DNA of 39,145 nucleotides, taken from contig CACLWP010000010.1 of assembly GCA_902610675.1 (NCBI GenBank), positions 1-39,145 on the forward strand, read 5' to 3'. The notes below the pieces were generated by a model. That model was not told where the DNA came from and did no database searches. It was given only the letters and a program-made list of their open reading frames with translations. Every line of letters begins with the position of its first letter. The stretch's first letter is position 1. The stretch is from an uncultured Pelagibacteraceae bacterium (lineage in GTDB: Bacteria > Pseudomonadota > Alphaproteobacteria > Pelagibacterales > Pelagibacteraceae). Position numbers and translations under genes: made by a program. Of the stretch, positions 9,213 through 18,650 are shown piece by piece.

Positions 9213-11401
9213 TGGAAGTCAATGAACAAATAGCAATAGACCATGGTCTAAAGAAAGACGAGTATATTAAAATTTGCAAATTGCTTAAAAGAATTCCTAA
9301 TCTAACTGAGCTTGGAATATTCTCTGCAATGTGGAATGAACATTGTTCATATAAATCCTCAAGACTTCACTTAAAAAAATTACCCACTAAAGGAAAAAAA
9401 GTGATTCAGGGACCTGGGGAAAATGCAGGTGTGATTGATATTGAAGATGGTGATGCAATCGTATTTAAAATTGAAAGTCATAATCATCCTTCATTCATTG
9501 AACCTTATCAAGGGGCAGCAACAGGTGTTGGGGGGATTATGAGAGATGTTTTTACTATGGGAGCAAGACCTATAGCTAATTTAAATTCAATCCATTTTGG
9601 TTCTTCTCAAAATAAAAAAACAAAAAATCTATTAAGAGGTGTTGTACACGGTATTGGTGGTTATGGTAATTGTATGGGTGTTCCCACTATTGCCGGACAA
9701 ACATCCTTTGATAGCTCTTACAATGGTAACATCTTGGTAAATGCAATGACCCTAGGATTGGTAAAAAAAAATAAAATATTTTATTCAAAAGCAGCAGGAT
9801 TAAATAAACCGGTAATATACGTTGGATCAAAAACTGGAAGGGATGGAATTCATGGTGCTAGTATGGCCTCAGCAAGTTTTGATGATAAGATTGAAGAAAA
9901 GAAACCCACAGTTCAAGTTGGAGATCCATTTACAGAAAAACTTTTGTTGGAGGCTTGTCTAGAATTAATGGCTGGAGACTCAATTATTGCAATTCAAGAT
10001 ATGGGTGCAGCCGGACTTACATCTTCAAGTATAGAAATGGCTTCTAAGGGAAATTTAGGAATTGAAATTGATTTAAACAAGGTCCCTTGTAGAGAAACAA
10101 AAATGACTCCTTATGAAATCATGCTCTCAGAAAGTCAGGAAAGAATGTTAATTGTTCTTGAAAGTGGTAAAGAAGATCAAGCAAAAAAAATATTTGATAA
10201 ATGGAATTTAGATTTTGCTGTAATTGGAAAAACAACAAATACAAAAAATATTGAATTGTTTTTTGATAATAAATCTGTAGCTAAAATACCTGTAAATATA
10301 CTTGTTGAAAATTCACCCATGTACGATCGAAAATGGAAAAAATCAAAATTACCGAAAAAAAATAAAATCAATAGAACTGAATTAAATAATTTGAAAATTA
10401 AAGATGTGTTAAAAAAAATATTATCCAACCCAAACATTTGTAGTAAAGATTGGATATGGGAACAATATGACCACACAGTAATGGGGGACACAATTCAAAA
10501 GCCAGGAGGTGACTCTGGTGTTGTTCGTGTCCATGGCAGCGAAAAAGCTGTTGCAGCAACTGTAGACTCTTCCGCAGTATATTGTTGGGCCCACCCAATA
10601 ACAGGTGGAAAACAAGTTGTTTGTGAAACGTGGAGGAATCTGATTTCTGTAGGAGCAAGACCAATTGCATTAACAAATTGTCTTAATTTTGGAAGTCCCG
10701 AAAATGAGGAAAATATGGGTGAATTTGTTGAATGTGTTCAAGGCATAGGTGAAGCTAGTAAATACTTAAATTACCCTGTCGTCTCTGGTAATGTATCCTT
10801 TTACAATCAAACAAAAGATATAGGTATTAAACCAACGCCCACCATAGGTGGTGTTGGCTTGATAAAAAATTATAAAAACATGGTTACGATGAGTTTAAAA
10901 GATATAGGCAATCAAGTATTACTTATAGGTAAAACTGAAGGTCATATTGATCAAAGTTTGTTTGCAAGAGTTATATTAGATGAAAAAAAAGGCCCACCTC
11001 CAGAGGTAAACCTATTTAATGAAAAAAATAATGGAGAAACATTACTTAACTTAATCGAAAAAAATTATATCAAAAGTGCGCATGACGTATCATTAGGGGG
11101 AATTATAACTGCGATAAGTAAAATGTGTATAAAAGGAAACAAAGGAATTAAGTTAAATAAACCTAAATATTTGATAAGTGAAATAGAATATTTTTTTGGA
11201 GAAGATCAAGGAAGATATATAATCGAGATAAACCCTAAAGATTTAAAAGACGTTGCAAATATTTTAAATAAGAATTCAGTCCACTATGATGAAATAGGCA
11301 CTATAATTGAAGAAGATATCGTAATAAATCAAAAGACAAAAGTAGCAATTGACGAATTGAGATCTTATAATACAAATTGGTTAAGAAAATATATGGCTTA
11401 A
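9212..11401 (+). CDS. purL: FGAM synthetase large subunit PurL (small type)
   Basis: A 729-residue PurL of the short type that needs PurS and PurQ, unlike the roughly 1300-residue fused enzyme of enterobacteria. Residues 41-50 ([10 protein letters not shown]) and 89-94 (SHNHPS, with the active-site His) are diagnostic. Two AIRS-related halves are visible, the first with [14 protein letters not shown], the second with [13 protein letters not shown] and [15 protein letters not shown]. It converts FGAR, ATP and ammonia to FGAM. bolA follows 4 bases later, so the purine transcript runs on into iron-sulfur genes. Confidence 0.96.
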   Translation: MEVNEQIAIDHGLKKDEYIKICKLLKRIPNLTELGIFSAMWNEHCSYKSSRLHLKKLPTKGKKVIQGPGENAGVIDIEDGDAIVFKIESHNHPSFIEPYQGAATGVGGIMRDVFTMGARPIANLNSIHFGSSQNKKTKNLLRGVVHGIGGYGNCMGVPTIAGQTSFDSSYNGNILVNAMTLGLVKKNKIFYSKAAGLNKPVIYVGSKTGRDGIHGASMASASFDDKIEEKKPTVQVGDPFTEKLLLEACLELMAGDSIIAIQDMGAAGLTSSSIEMASKGNLGIEIDLNKVPCRETKMTPYEIMLSESQERMLIVLESGKEDQAKKIFDKWNLDFAVIGKTTNTKNIELFFDNKSVAKIPVNILVENSPMYDRKWKKSKLPKKNKINRTELNNLKIKDVLKKILSNPNICSKDWIWEQYDHTVMGDTIQKPGGDSGVVRVHGSEKAVAATVDSSAVYCWAHPITGGKQVVCETWRNLISVGARPIALTNCLNFGSPENEENMGEFVECVQGIGEASKYLNYPVVSGNVSFYNQTKDIGIKPTPTIGGVGLIKNYKNMVTMSLKDIGNQVLLIGKTEGHIDQSLFARVILDEKKGPPPEVNLFNEKNNGETLLNLIEKNYIKSAHDVSLGGIITAISKMCIKGNKGIKLNKPKYLISEIEYFFGEDQGRYIIEINPKDLKDVANILNKNSVHYDEIGTIIEEDIVINQKTKVAIDELRSYNTNWLRKYMA

Positions 11402-11405
11402 TTTT

Positions 11406-11636
11406 ATGGCAATGGATTTAAAAGAAATTGAAAAATTTATAAAAGAGGCAATGCCTGACGCCTCTGTTGAAATACAAGATTTAGCTGGTGATGGAAATCA
11501 CTATTCAGCGACAGTAACATCTGGCCAATTTGTGGGCAAAAGTAAAATTGATCAACATAAAATGGTATATAATTCATTAAAAGGAAGAATGGGAAATGAA
11601 TTACACGCATTAGCAATCAAAACTAAGGAACAATAA
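11406..11636 (+). CDS. BolA/IbaG family protein
   Basis: A 76-residue BolA-fold protein: EIEKFIKEAMPDASVEIQDL, then GDGNHYSATVTSGQFVGKS, QHKMVYNSLKGRM and the closing LHALAIKT. The His in the HYSATV region and that in LHALAIKT are where BolA proteins bind a shared [2Fe-2S] cluster with a monothiol glutaredoxin, and such a glutaredoxin is the next gene, overlapping by one base. The length and lack of a C-terminal tail suit the IbaG/YrbA branch. An ATG two codons downstream (11412) is an alternative start. Confidence 0.9.
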   Translation: MAMDLKEIEKFIKEAMPDASVEIQDLAGDGNHYSATVTSGQFVGKSKIDQHKMVYNSLKGRMGNELHALAIKTKEQ

Positions 11637-11971
11637 TGGATGAAAAAATTAAGAGTTTAATTCAAAATCATATTGATAACAATGAGGTGTGTTTATTCAT
11701 GAAAGGAACGCCAGATGCTCCACAATGTGGTTTCTCAATGGCTGTTACAAACATGCTTAAAATACTCGAAGTAAATTTTATGAGTGTAAATGTTCTTGAA
11801 AACCAATCAATTCGTGAGGGTATTAAAATTTTTAGTGATTGGCCAACTATTCCACAACTTTATATAAAAAAAGAATTCGTTGGAGGATGCGATATTGTTA
11901 AAGAAATGTATGAAAATGGAGAACTTAAAAAAATTTTAGACAACAAAGGCATAAACTATAAAAAAGATTAG
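11636..11971 (+). CDS. grxD: Monothiol glutaredoxin, CGFS type (Grx4/GrxD)
   Basis: A 111-residue glutaredoxin with the single-cysteine active site CGFS at residues 31-34 (in APQCGFSM), the conserved FMKGTP upstream, WPTIPQLY with the cis-Pro, and GGCDIVKEM for glutathione binding. CGFS glutaredoxins carry [2Fe-2S] clusters, alone or paired with BolA, rather than reducing disulfides. The bolA-grxD pair is tightly coupled (TAATG). The gene end overlaps the end of the convergent methyltransferase by 4 bases, leaving no room for a separate terminator. Confidence 0.95.
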   Translation: MDEKIKSLIQNHIDNNEVCLFMKGTPDAPQCGFSMAVTNMLKILEVNFMSVNVLENQSIREGIKIFSDWPTIPQLYIKKEFVGGCDIVKEMYENGELKKILDNKGINYKKD

Positions 11972-12576
11972 TTATAAATAGATCTTAATTTTTTTGAAAT
12001 AAATTTTCTAAACAACTTTAATAAATTGTGCTTTTTAATAACTTGATTGTTTTCAGCAAAGTCATAGTCAATTTTATCCTCCCAATATAATTCTAAAACC
12101 AAACTACTTTTAAAATTTTCACGTAAAGTCTGTGCCATAGATACAGTTAAAATTGGCTCTATAAATTGAAGCTTATTTGAAATTAATAATTTTGAATTAA
12201 CATCATCAAAATCCATATGCCACAAATGATCTTTCTTATTTTCAAATACTAAATTATCCTCAAGTTTAGTTGGCAATTCTATATAACCTTTTTTTGAAAT
12301 TCGTTCTAACTCATTAATAAAAAATTTGAAATCCTCTACGTGTTCCAATACATGGCTCGCAATTACAAAGTCAAATTGATTATCTTTAAAGGGTAATTGT
12401 TTTTTTTCTAATTTTACAAAATTTTTACCTTCATAAAACTTTGATAAATCTTGGACATCACAGATTGTGTTTGCAAATTCATTTGCACTATAACCACAAC
12501 CAACATCTAAAATCTTCCAGTTATTATTTTTTGATAAAATAGTTTGTATATGTTTTTTTGATGTTCTTTTAATCAA
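11968..12576 (-). CDS. Class I SAM-dependent methyltransferase, substrate unknown
   Basis: A 202-residue methyltransferase. Motif I is ILDVGCGYS at residues 22-30; later motifs are LPFKDNQFDFVIASHVLEHV, the usual type-11 methyltransferase pattern, and a YIELPT strand. The start is inferred to be TTG at 12576, four bases after the rpsD stop, as there is no Met codon before motif I; this implies coupling to rpsD translation. The target is not readable from sequence. Ribosome modification is conceivable from the neighbour, but a small-molecule or glycan target is just as possible. Confidence 0.7.
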   Translation of the reverse strand: MIKRTSKKHIQTILSKNNNWKILDVGCGYSANEFANTICDVQDLSKFYEGKNFVKLEKKQLPFKDNQFDFVIASHVLEHVEDFKFFINELERISKKGYIELPTKLEDNLVFENKKDHLWHMDFDDVNSKLLISNKLQFIEPILTVSMAQTLRENFKSSLVLELYWEDKIDYDFAENNQVIKKHNLLKLFRKFISKKLRSIYN

Positions 12577-12580
12577 TTTT

Positions 12581-13198
12581 CTATCTAGAGTAATATTCTA
12601 TTACTAGATTTGGCTCCATAACTATTGGATAAGGAACTTCCTCAAATTTAGGAATTCTTACAAACTTAAATTTTTTATTTTTTTGATCTAGCTGTATATA
12701 TTCGGGTGCTTCTCTTTCTTTGCTAGCTAAAGCAATATCAATTATCGCAAGTTGTTTAGATTTATCTCTTATCTCTATAGTGTCTTCCTCTTTAACCAGA
12801 TAACTTGAAATATTCACTTTTTTTCCATTAACTTTCACATGACCATGATTAATCAATTGTCTAGCCGAAAAAATTGTTGTTGAAAATTTAGCTCTGTAGA
12901 TAACTGCATCGAGTCTTCTTTCTAAAAGACCAATAAGATTTTCACTAGTATCACCTTTAAGCATTGAAGCTTTTTTGTAAATATTTCTAAATTGTCTTTC
13001 ATTTATATTCCCATAATAAGCTTTAAGTTTTTGTTTAGCTTGTAATTGAATACCATAATCAGAAGGTTTGGCTGGTTTTGACTGACCGTGTTGGCCAGGG
13101 CCATAAGCTCGCTTGTTAAAAGGACTTTTAGGTCTGCCCCAAAGATTTACCTTAAGTCGTCTATCTACTTTATGTTTAGAGTTTAGTCTTTTTGTCAT
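12581..13198 (-). CDS. rpsD: 30S ribosomal protein S4
   Basis: A 205-residue S4, which binds 16S rRNA early in small-subunit assembly. The S4 N-terminal domain ([19 protein letters not shown]) is followed by [22 protein letters not shown] and the S4 RNA-binding domain ([20 protein letters not shown]). Length is standard. S4 autoregulates in other bacteria by binding its own mRNA leader; here the space before the gene is only 40 bases, so a structured leader is unlikely. A good promoter lies in that gap. Confidence 0.98.
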   Translation of the reverse strand: MTKRLNSKHKVDRRLKVNLWGRPKSPFNKRAYGPGQHGQSKPAKPSDYGIQLQAKQKLKAYYGNINERQFRNIYKKASMLKGDTSENLIGLLERRLDAVIYRAKFSTTIFSARQLINHGHVKVNGKKVNISSYLVKEEDTIEIRDKSKQLAIIDIALASKEREAPEYIQLDQKNKKFKFVRIPKFEEVPYPIVMEPNLVIEYYSR

Positions 13199-13210
13199 TT
13201 AATAGAGGGG

Positions 13211-13238
13211 TTTATAAACTTACTCATTATTTTGTCAA
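13211..13238 (-). promoter_or_regulatory. Sigma-70-type promoter for rpsD
   Basis: Read on the minus strand, a perfect -35 TTGACA (13238-13233) is followed after 16 bases by TATAAA (13216-13211). The -35 ends against the trmJ stop codon. The predicted start of transcription, about 13204, is only about 6 bases before the rpsD ATG, so the message would have almost no leader and no ribosome-binding site. This is the best-matching promoter I saw in the window. Confidence 0.6.
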
Positions 13239-13952
13239 TCAACGTTTTTTACCTAAACTTGCAAATACTCCTGATAATATACGTGTTTCTTTATCTGATA
13301 AGTCCATTTTGTAAAAAATATTTCTGAGGTTCTCGAGCATTTTTGGTCTCTTTTCCTTTGGTCTAAAAAAATTAATTTCATCCAAATTTTTAATGCAAAG
13401 ACTTAACATTAATTGAATTTCTTTTTTACTGGCTGATTTAATCTTTTTTGATTTTTTAAATGTAGCTTTTTTAATTTTGATTAAACTAGCCACGTATTGA
13501 GCAATTATGATTAAACTGTGAGATAAATTTAATGATTTAAAATTCGGATTAGCAGGTATCTGCAAAGTGTAATTAGCATAACTGATCTCATTATTTGACA
13601 ATCCTGATGCTTCTGAACCAAACAAAAAACCAATTTTCTTTTTAAAATTAACCTTTTTTAGATCATCTAAGCTTATGTGTTTAATATTTTTATTTCTAAA
13701 TCTTGCAGAAGTGGCAATAATAATATCAATTTTACTTATCGCCTTCTCCAAATTATTATAATTTTTACTTTGTTTAATAACATCTTTAGCTCCAACCGAT
13801 GTAGCTAAAATTTTATCATTTGGAAAAATAGGTTTAGGATTAATTAAGACCAATTTCTTAAAATTGAAGTTTTTAATTGCTCTAGCACACGCGCCTATAT
13901 TTTCTGATAATTGAGGCTTATGAAGAATAAATGAGATATTATTTCTACTCAT
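13239..13952 (-). CDS. trmJ: tRNA/rRNA 2'-O-methyltransferase, TrmJ-like (SPOUT)
   Basis: A 237-residue SpoU/TrmH-class methyltransferase. The three SPOUT motifs are visible: ENIGACARAIKNF near residues 17-29, GFLFGSEASGLSNNE near 107-121, and IPANPNFKSLNLSHSLIIIA near 132-151. The HKPQLSENIG opening and the C-terminal extension with RPKEKRPKMLENLRNIF fit TrmJ, which methylates the 2'-OH of nucleotide 32 in several tRNAs. It begins directly after the cimA stop with no gap. The exact tRNA targets are inferred from the family; another SpoU-type target cannot be excluded. Confidence 0.8.
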   Translation of the reverse strand: MSRNNISFILHKPQLSENIGACARAIKNFNFKKLVLINPKPIFPNDKILATSVGAKDVIKQSKNYNNLEKAISKIDIIIATSARFRNKNIKHISLDDLKKVNFKKKIGFLFGSEASGLSNNEISYANYTLQIPANPNFKSLNLSHSLIIIAQYVASLIKIKKATFKKSKKIKSASKKEIQLMLSLCIKNLDEINFFRPKEKRPKMLENLRNIFYKMDLSDKETRILSGVFASLGKKR

Positions 13953-15554
13953 TTACTTGCTTGCGGGTGCATTATCTTTAAATAATTTATAATCTAGACT
14001 ATCAATTAATGCTTTGAACGAAGCATCGATAATGTTTGTGGAAACACCTATAGTAAACCAATTTTTTCCCTGGGAATCTGTGCTTTCAATTGATACTCTT
14101 GTTATAGCTTCAGTTCCAGTATTTAAGATTCTAACTTTATAGTCTACCAGCTTCAAATCTTTTAAATATTTCGAATATTTTGCTAGTCTGTCAACGTTTT
14201 GTCTTATGGCATTATCTAAAGCATTTACTGGACCATTACCCTCTCCTTCGCACATAATTTTTTCTCCATCAACCTCTAATTTTGCTTTTGCAGAGGAAAT
14301 TATTTCACCAGATTTATTTTTTTTCACTGAAACATCGTATTCATTAATAGATATATATCTTGGTATTTCTCCAATAATTCTCCTAGCTAATAATTCAAAT
14401 GATGCGTCAGCACCATCATAACTATAACCAATAAATTCTCTATCTTTTACCTCATCTAATAATTTTTTTATTTTTGGATCATTTTCTTGGATATCAATTT
14501 TGATGCTTTTCAATCTTGAAATTATGTTTGATTTTCCTGATTGATCAGAGACAACAATATTTCTTGTGTTACCAACTTCTTCTGGATTAATGTGTTCATA
14601 AGTTTTTGGATCTTTTTGTACAGCAGACACATGTAATCCCCCTTTGTGTGAAAAAGCTGCAGCGCCAACGTAAGGTAAATGTTGGTTAGGTTTTCTATTT
14701 AAAATTTCATCTAAAAGTCTTGAACAGTCAGTAAGATTTTTAATGTTTTCTGATTTTATTCCAATTTCAAATTTAGATGAAAAATCTTTCTTTAAAAAAA
14801 ATGTTGGTATTAATGATATCAAATTTGCATTTCCACATCTTTCACCTAATCCATTTATCGTACCTTGAATCTGTCGGACTCCAGATAATACTGCTGCTAA
14901 TGAATTAGCGACTGCATTACCAGTATCATTATGAGCGTGAATTCCTAAGTTTTTTCCTGGTACTACTTTTGTAACTTCACTGACTATCTGTGTAACTTCA
15001 TGTGGAAGTGTTCCTCCATTAGTATCACAGAGTATAACCCACCTTGCACCTTGATCATAAGCAGCTTTTAGACAGGAAAGTGCATATTTTGGATTTGCTT
15101 TGTAACCATCAAAAAAATGTTCTGCATCAAACATAAATTCTTTTTTCGCTTTAACAAAATGTTTAGTACTTTCAGAAATATTATTTAGATTTTCTTCATT
15201 TGTTATTCCCAACGCAACATCAACATGAAAATCCCAAGACTTACCAACCAAACATACAGCAGATGTGTTAGAGTTCATAATTGCAGATAAACCAATATCG
15301 TTTTCCACACTTCGACCTGATTTCTTCGTCATACCAAATGACGTTAGTTTTGAATTTTTAAAGTCATGTTTCTTTTGAAAAAATTCTGTATCAGTTGGAT
15401 TAGCTCCAGGCCATCCTGCCTCTATATAATCCACACCTAAATTATCTAAATTTAAAGCAATTTTTTCTTTATCTTCTAAAGTAAAGTCAACACCTTGTGT
15501 TTGAGCTCCATCTCTAAGAGTTGTATCAAAAATATATAATCTCTCTTTACTCAT
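13953..15554 (-). CDS. cimA: Citramalate synthase
   Basis: A 533-residue enzyme of the LeuA/CimA family. It opens with LYIFDTTLRDGAQTQGVDF (the R14-D15 pair binds the keto acid), has the metal-binding HAH at 206-208 (LGIHAHNDTGNAV), NGLGERCGNANL, and a C-terminal LeuA-dimer regulatory domain from about residue 395. The family condenses pyruvate with acetyl-CoA to citramalate, bypassing threonine for isoleucine synthesis. The pattern GAQTQGVDF rather than GEQ.PG is typical of this CimA type and separates it from 2-isopropylmalate synthase. The start is the ATG that forms an ATGA overlap with cysS (15551-15554); a TTG at 15566 is less likely. Confidence 0.88.
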   Translation of the reverse strand: MSKERLYIFDTTLRDGAQTQGVDFTLEDKEKIALNLDNLGVDYIEAGWPGANPTDTEFFQKKHDFKNSKLTSFGMTKKSGRSVENDIGLSAIMNSNTSAVCLVGKSWDFHVDVALGITNEENLNNISESTKHFVKAKKEFMFDAEHFFDGYKANPKYALSCLKAAYDQGARWVILCDTNGGTLPHEVTQIVSEVTKVVPGKNLGIHAHNDTGNAVANSLAAVLSGVRQIQGTINGLGERCGNANLISLIPTFFLKKDFSSKFEIGIKSENIKNLTDCSRLLDEILNRKPNQHLPYVGAAAFSHKGGLHVSAVQKDPKTYEHINPEEVGNTRNIVVSDQSGKSNIISRLKSIKIDIQENDPKIKKLLDEVKDREFIGYSYDGADASFELLARRIIGEIPRYISINEYDVSVKKNKSGEIISSAKAKLEVDGEKIMCEGEGNGPVNALDNAIRQNVDRLAKYSKYLKDLKLVDYKVRILNTGTEAITRVSIESTDSQGKNWFTIGVSTNIIDASFKALIDSLDYKLFKDNAPASK

Positions 15555-16912
15555 TTTACTTTCCAAATTGTTTTACCATCTTCATCTTCAATTAAAATAC
15601 CTTTGTCAAATAGCTCATCTCTAATTTTATCTGCTGATTGGTAATCTTTTTTTGCTCTAGCATCATTTCTTTGGCTAATTTTTGATAGAATATCTTTTTC
15701 AGAAATTTTCAGATTTCTCTTTTTAAAGTTATTCCACTCCTCTTTTGGTTGGCTTAAAAGTCCAATAAATTTACATGCAGTTGTAAATAGTTCTTTATCT
15801 TTTCGATCACCGTCTTTAGCTTTATCAAAAAGCTCATGCAATACTGCGATGAAGCCCGGTGTATTTAAGTCATCATACAAAGGTTTTAGATCGTTATCTT
15901 GTATCAATATTTTTTTATCAACAGTAACATAGCAATTATACCATTTGTTTAACGTTTTTTCACATTCATCCATAAGTTTTTCATTCCAGTCTAGTGGCTG
16001 ACTGTAGTGAGCGCTAATCAGAGCTAATCTTAAGACTTGACCATTATATTTTTTTTTTAAATCACTTATCTTTAAAATATTTCCCTGTGATTTTGACATT
16101 TTTTCGTTCGACATTGTGATAAAATTATTGTGTACCCAATAATTTGCAAATTTTTTTGTTTTATTTGCGCATAATGACTGTGCAATCTCATTTTCATGAT
16201 GGGGAAATATTAAATCCCTACCTCCTCCATGTATATCAAAAGTATTACCAAGATACTTTTTTGACATTGCTGAACATTCTAAATGCCATCCAGGCCTTCC
16301 TTTACCCCAAGGAGAATCCCAAAACGGTTCTGTGCCAATTGATGGTTTCCATAATACAAAATCTTCTGGATTATCCTTGTTTTCAGATAATTCTACTCTT
16401 GAACCTGCTATCAAATCATCAACATTTTTATTTGAAAGCACGCCGTAATTCCTAAATTTTTTTATCTTAAAATAAACATGCTTTTCACTTTCATAAGCAT
16501 ATTCACCTTTAATTAATTCATGTATCATATTGATCATTAAATCAATGTTATCAGTGGCTTTAGGTTCATGAGTTGGTGTTTCACAATTTAAATAATTACA
16601 ATCTTCATGAAATTTTTTTGTAATATTCAAAGTTAATTCAGCTATTGGAATTTTTTTTTCTTCAGATGATTTGATAATTTTATCATCTATATCAGTAATA
16701 TTTCGAACATACGTAACTGACTTAGTTCCATATTTACATTTTAAAACCTTAAACAATATATCAAAAATTATTAATGGTCTCGCGTTCCCAATATGTGGAT
16801 CATCATATACTGTTGGACCGCATACATACATTCCGATATTTTTTGGATCTATTGGATTAAATTTTTCTTTCTTATTACCTAAACTATTTGATAAAAAAAT
16901 ATCTTTATTCAT
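15551..16912 (-). CDS. cysS: Cysteinyl-tRNA synthetase
   Basis: A 453-residue class I aminoacyl-tRNA synthetase. HIGN lies at residues 40-43 (PHIGNARP) and KMSKS at 271-275. Zinc ligands C31 (YVCGPTVYD), C213 (GWHLECSAMS) and the HH of FPHHENE are present, as expected for CysRS. It charges tRNA-Cys. The gene starts directly after nadE ends (16913) and overlaps cimA by 4 bases, so this is one operon. Length is normal. Confidence 0.97.
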   Translation of the reverse strand: MNKDIFLSNSLGNKKEKFNPIDPKNIGMYVCGPTVYDDPHIGNARPLIIFDILFKVLKCKYGTKSVTYVRNITDIDDKIIKSSEEKKIPIAELTLNITKKFHEDCNYLNCETPTHEPKATDNIDLMINMIHELIKGEYAYESEKHVYFKIKKFRNYGVLSNKNVDDLIAGSRVELSENKDNPEDFVLWKPSIGTEPFWDSPWGKGRPGWHLECSAMSKKYLGNTFDIHGGGRDLIFPHHENEIAQSLCANKTKKFANYWVHNNFITMSNEKMSKSQGNILKISDLKKKYNGQVLRLALISAHYSQPLDWNEKLMDECEKTLNKWYNCYVTVDKKILIQDNDLKPLYDDLNTPGFIAVLHELFDKAKDGDRKDKELFTTACKFIGLLSQPKEEWNNFKKRNLKISEKDILSKISQRNDARAKKDYQSADKIRDELFDKGILIEDEDGKTIWKVK

Positions 16913-18571
16913 TTAGCTCCAATTATTAAAACCACTTGTAAGCGGAAATCTTCTGTCTCTCCCAAAAGCCTTTGAGGTTACTTTTGGTCCTGGTGCTGCT
17001 TGAAATCTTTTGTATTCAGATTTAGTTAATAGACGAGCTGTTTTTTCGACAACTTTTCTATCAAAACCTTTCGATACAATTTTCTCAACTGAAATCTCTT
17101 TTTCAACTAAATCTTTTAAAATTTCGTCTAAAATTTCGTATTCAGGCAAGCTATCAGTATCCTTTTGATTTTCTTTCAATTCAGCTGTTGGTGCTTTTGT
17201 TATGATGTTTTCAGGAATTACTTGTCCTTTTTGACCTTTGAAAAGGTCAGAAAAATTTTGGTTTCTCCATCTGCATAATTTGAAAACATCAGTTTTCCAA
17301 ACATCTTTTATAGGTGCGAAACCTCCACACATGTCACCATACAAAGTTGAATAACCAACAGCATATTCTGATTTGTTTCCAGTAGCTAATACCATATAAC
17401 CATATCTGTTTGATAAGGCCATAAGAAGTAATCCTCTCAATCTTGATTGAATATTTTCTTCAGTGATACCTGGAGAAAAATTATTTCCATTAAATTTTAC
17501 TAAAGTTTTATTAACAATTCTCATAGCTTCACTAATTTCTAAATTTGAAAATTTAATCTTTAAAAGATTAGCTGCATCCTTTGCATCACTAAGACTTTCT
17601 TGACCTGTAAAAGGACTTGGGAGCATTATCGCTTGCACCATTTCTGAACCAAATGCATCCGTTGCTATTGCTGCAACTAAAGCGGAGTCAACACCACCTG
17701 ATAATCCTAAAACAACTCCATTAAATCTGTTATTATTTACATAATCTCTTAATCCTAGAACTAAGGCTTTGTACAATCTTTCTGTTTCAGATGAATTTTT
17801 TCTTTGATTTCCATTACCTATCCATTTTCCATTTTGTTTTAAAAGATTTATAACTGAAATTTCCTCTTTAAATTCTTTTGAACAGAAAAATTTACTTCCA
17901 TCATGATTTAAGCCAAAAGATGAGCCATCAAATATTAATTCATCTTGTCCACCAGTTCTATTAAGATAAATAAGTGGCAGTTTTATCTCTTTGACTCTTG
18001 CTAAGGTTACATGCTCTCTTTCAAAACTCTTAGAAACTGTAAAAGGTGAGGCATTAATTGCGATAATAATCTCTGCACCTGATTCTGATAACTTTTCAAG
18101 TACCGTTTTTTCCCAAATATCCTCGCAAATTGGTAATCCGAATCTTATATCTTTTATTCTCACACAATCTTCTAATTTTCCCTCAGTAAATATTCTTTGT
18201 TCATCAAAAACTCCTGTATTAGGAAGCTCATACTTATCTTTTATTGCAATAATTTTTCCATTTTCGACTACAAATACAGAATTTTTTATATTTGCTCTAT
18301 CTTTTCGTGGTGCGCCAAAGATTATTGCTGATTTTCCGTCTTTTGTAGTTTCTACGAGTTTTTTTATTTCACTCTCAACTAAATTCAGAAAATCCTCTCT
18401 TAAAACTAAGTCATCAATTGGATATCCCGACACATAAAGTTCTGGTGCAACTAACACATCTATGTCGTCGTCTAATTTGGATCTGATTGTTATTAGTTTA
18501 TCAATATTTCCTACAACATCCCCTACTAGTGGATTTAATTGTGCTAAAGCAATTTTTAATTTTTTATCCAT
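16913..18571 (-). CDS. nadE: Glutamine-dependent NAD+ synthetase
   Basis: A 552-residue two-domain enzyme. The N-terminal nitrilase-like glutaminase has the triad E44, K113 and C149 (LPICEDIW). The C-terminal ATP-pyrophosphatase domain has SGGVDS at 291-296 and later GNKSEYAVGYSTLYGDMCGG. It amidates nicotinic acid adenine dinucleotide to NAD+ with ammonia from glutamine. A 79-base AT-rich gap separates it from the upstream DAHP synthase gene and contains several TATAAT-like stretches on this strand, so it may have its own promoter. Confidence 0.96.
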   Translation of the reverse strand: MDKKLKIALAQLNPLVGDVVGNIDKLITIRSKLDDDIDVLVAPELYVSGYPIDDLVLREDFLNLVESEIKKLVETTKDGKSAIIFGAPRKDRANIKNSVFVVENGKIIAIKDKYELPNTGVFDEQRIFTEGKLEDCVRIKDIRFGLPICEDIWEKTVLEKLSESGAEIIIAINASPFTVSKSFEREHVTLARVKEIKLPLIYLNRTGGQDELIFDGSSFGLNHDGSKFFCSKEFKEEISVINLLKQNGKWIGNGNQRKNSSETERLYKALVLGLRDYVNNNRFNGVVLGLSGGVDSALVAAIATDAFGSEMVQAIMLPSPFTGQESLSDAKDAANLLKIKFSNLEISEAMRIVNKTLVKFNGNNFSPGITEENIQSRLRGLLLMALSNRYGYMVLATGNKSEYAVGYSTLYGDMCGGFAPIKDVWKTDVFKLCRWRNQNFSDLFKGQKGQVIPENIITKAPTAELKENQKDTDSLPEYEILDEILKDLVEKEISVEKIVSKGFDRKVVEKTARLLTKSEYKRFQAAPGPKVTSKAFGRDRRFPLTSGFNNWS

Positions 18572-18650
18572 ATTTAAGATATAATTACTTATAATTAAAA
18601 TTGTATAATAATAATAGTCATACTTAATTAGCCTATTTGATTAATAAGCT

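Noticed and set aside
10398-10676. Overlapping antisense frames within purL
   Set aside because: No start signal, no recognisable family, and purL is intact through the region.
17991-18437. Open frame of 148 codons on the plus strand
   Set aside because: Lies opposite the glutaminase domain of nadE; composition is that of an antisense shadow.
18572-18650. tRNA or small RNA in the nadE upstream gap
   Set aside because: The sequence is simple AT-rich DNA without a cloverleaf, CCA end or long stem.
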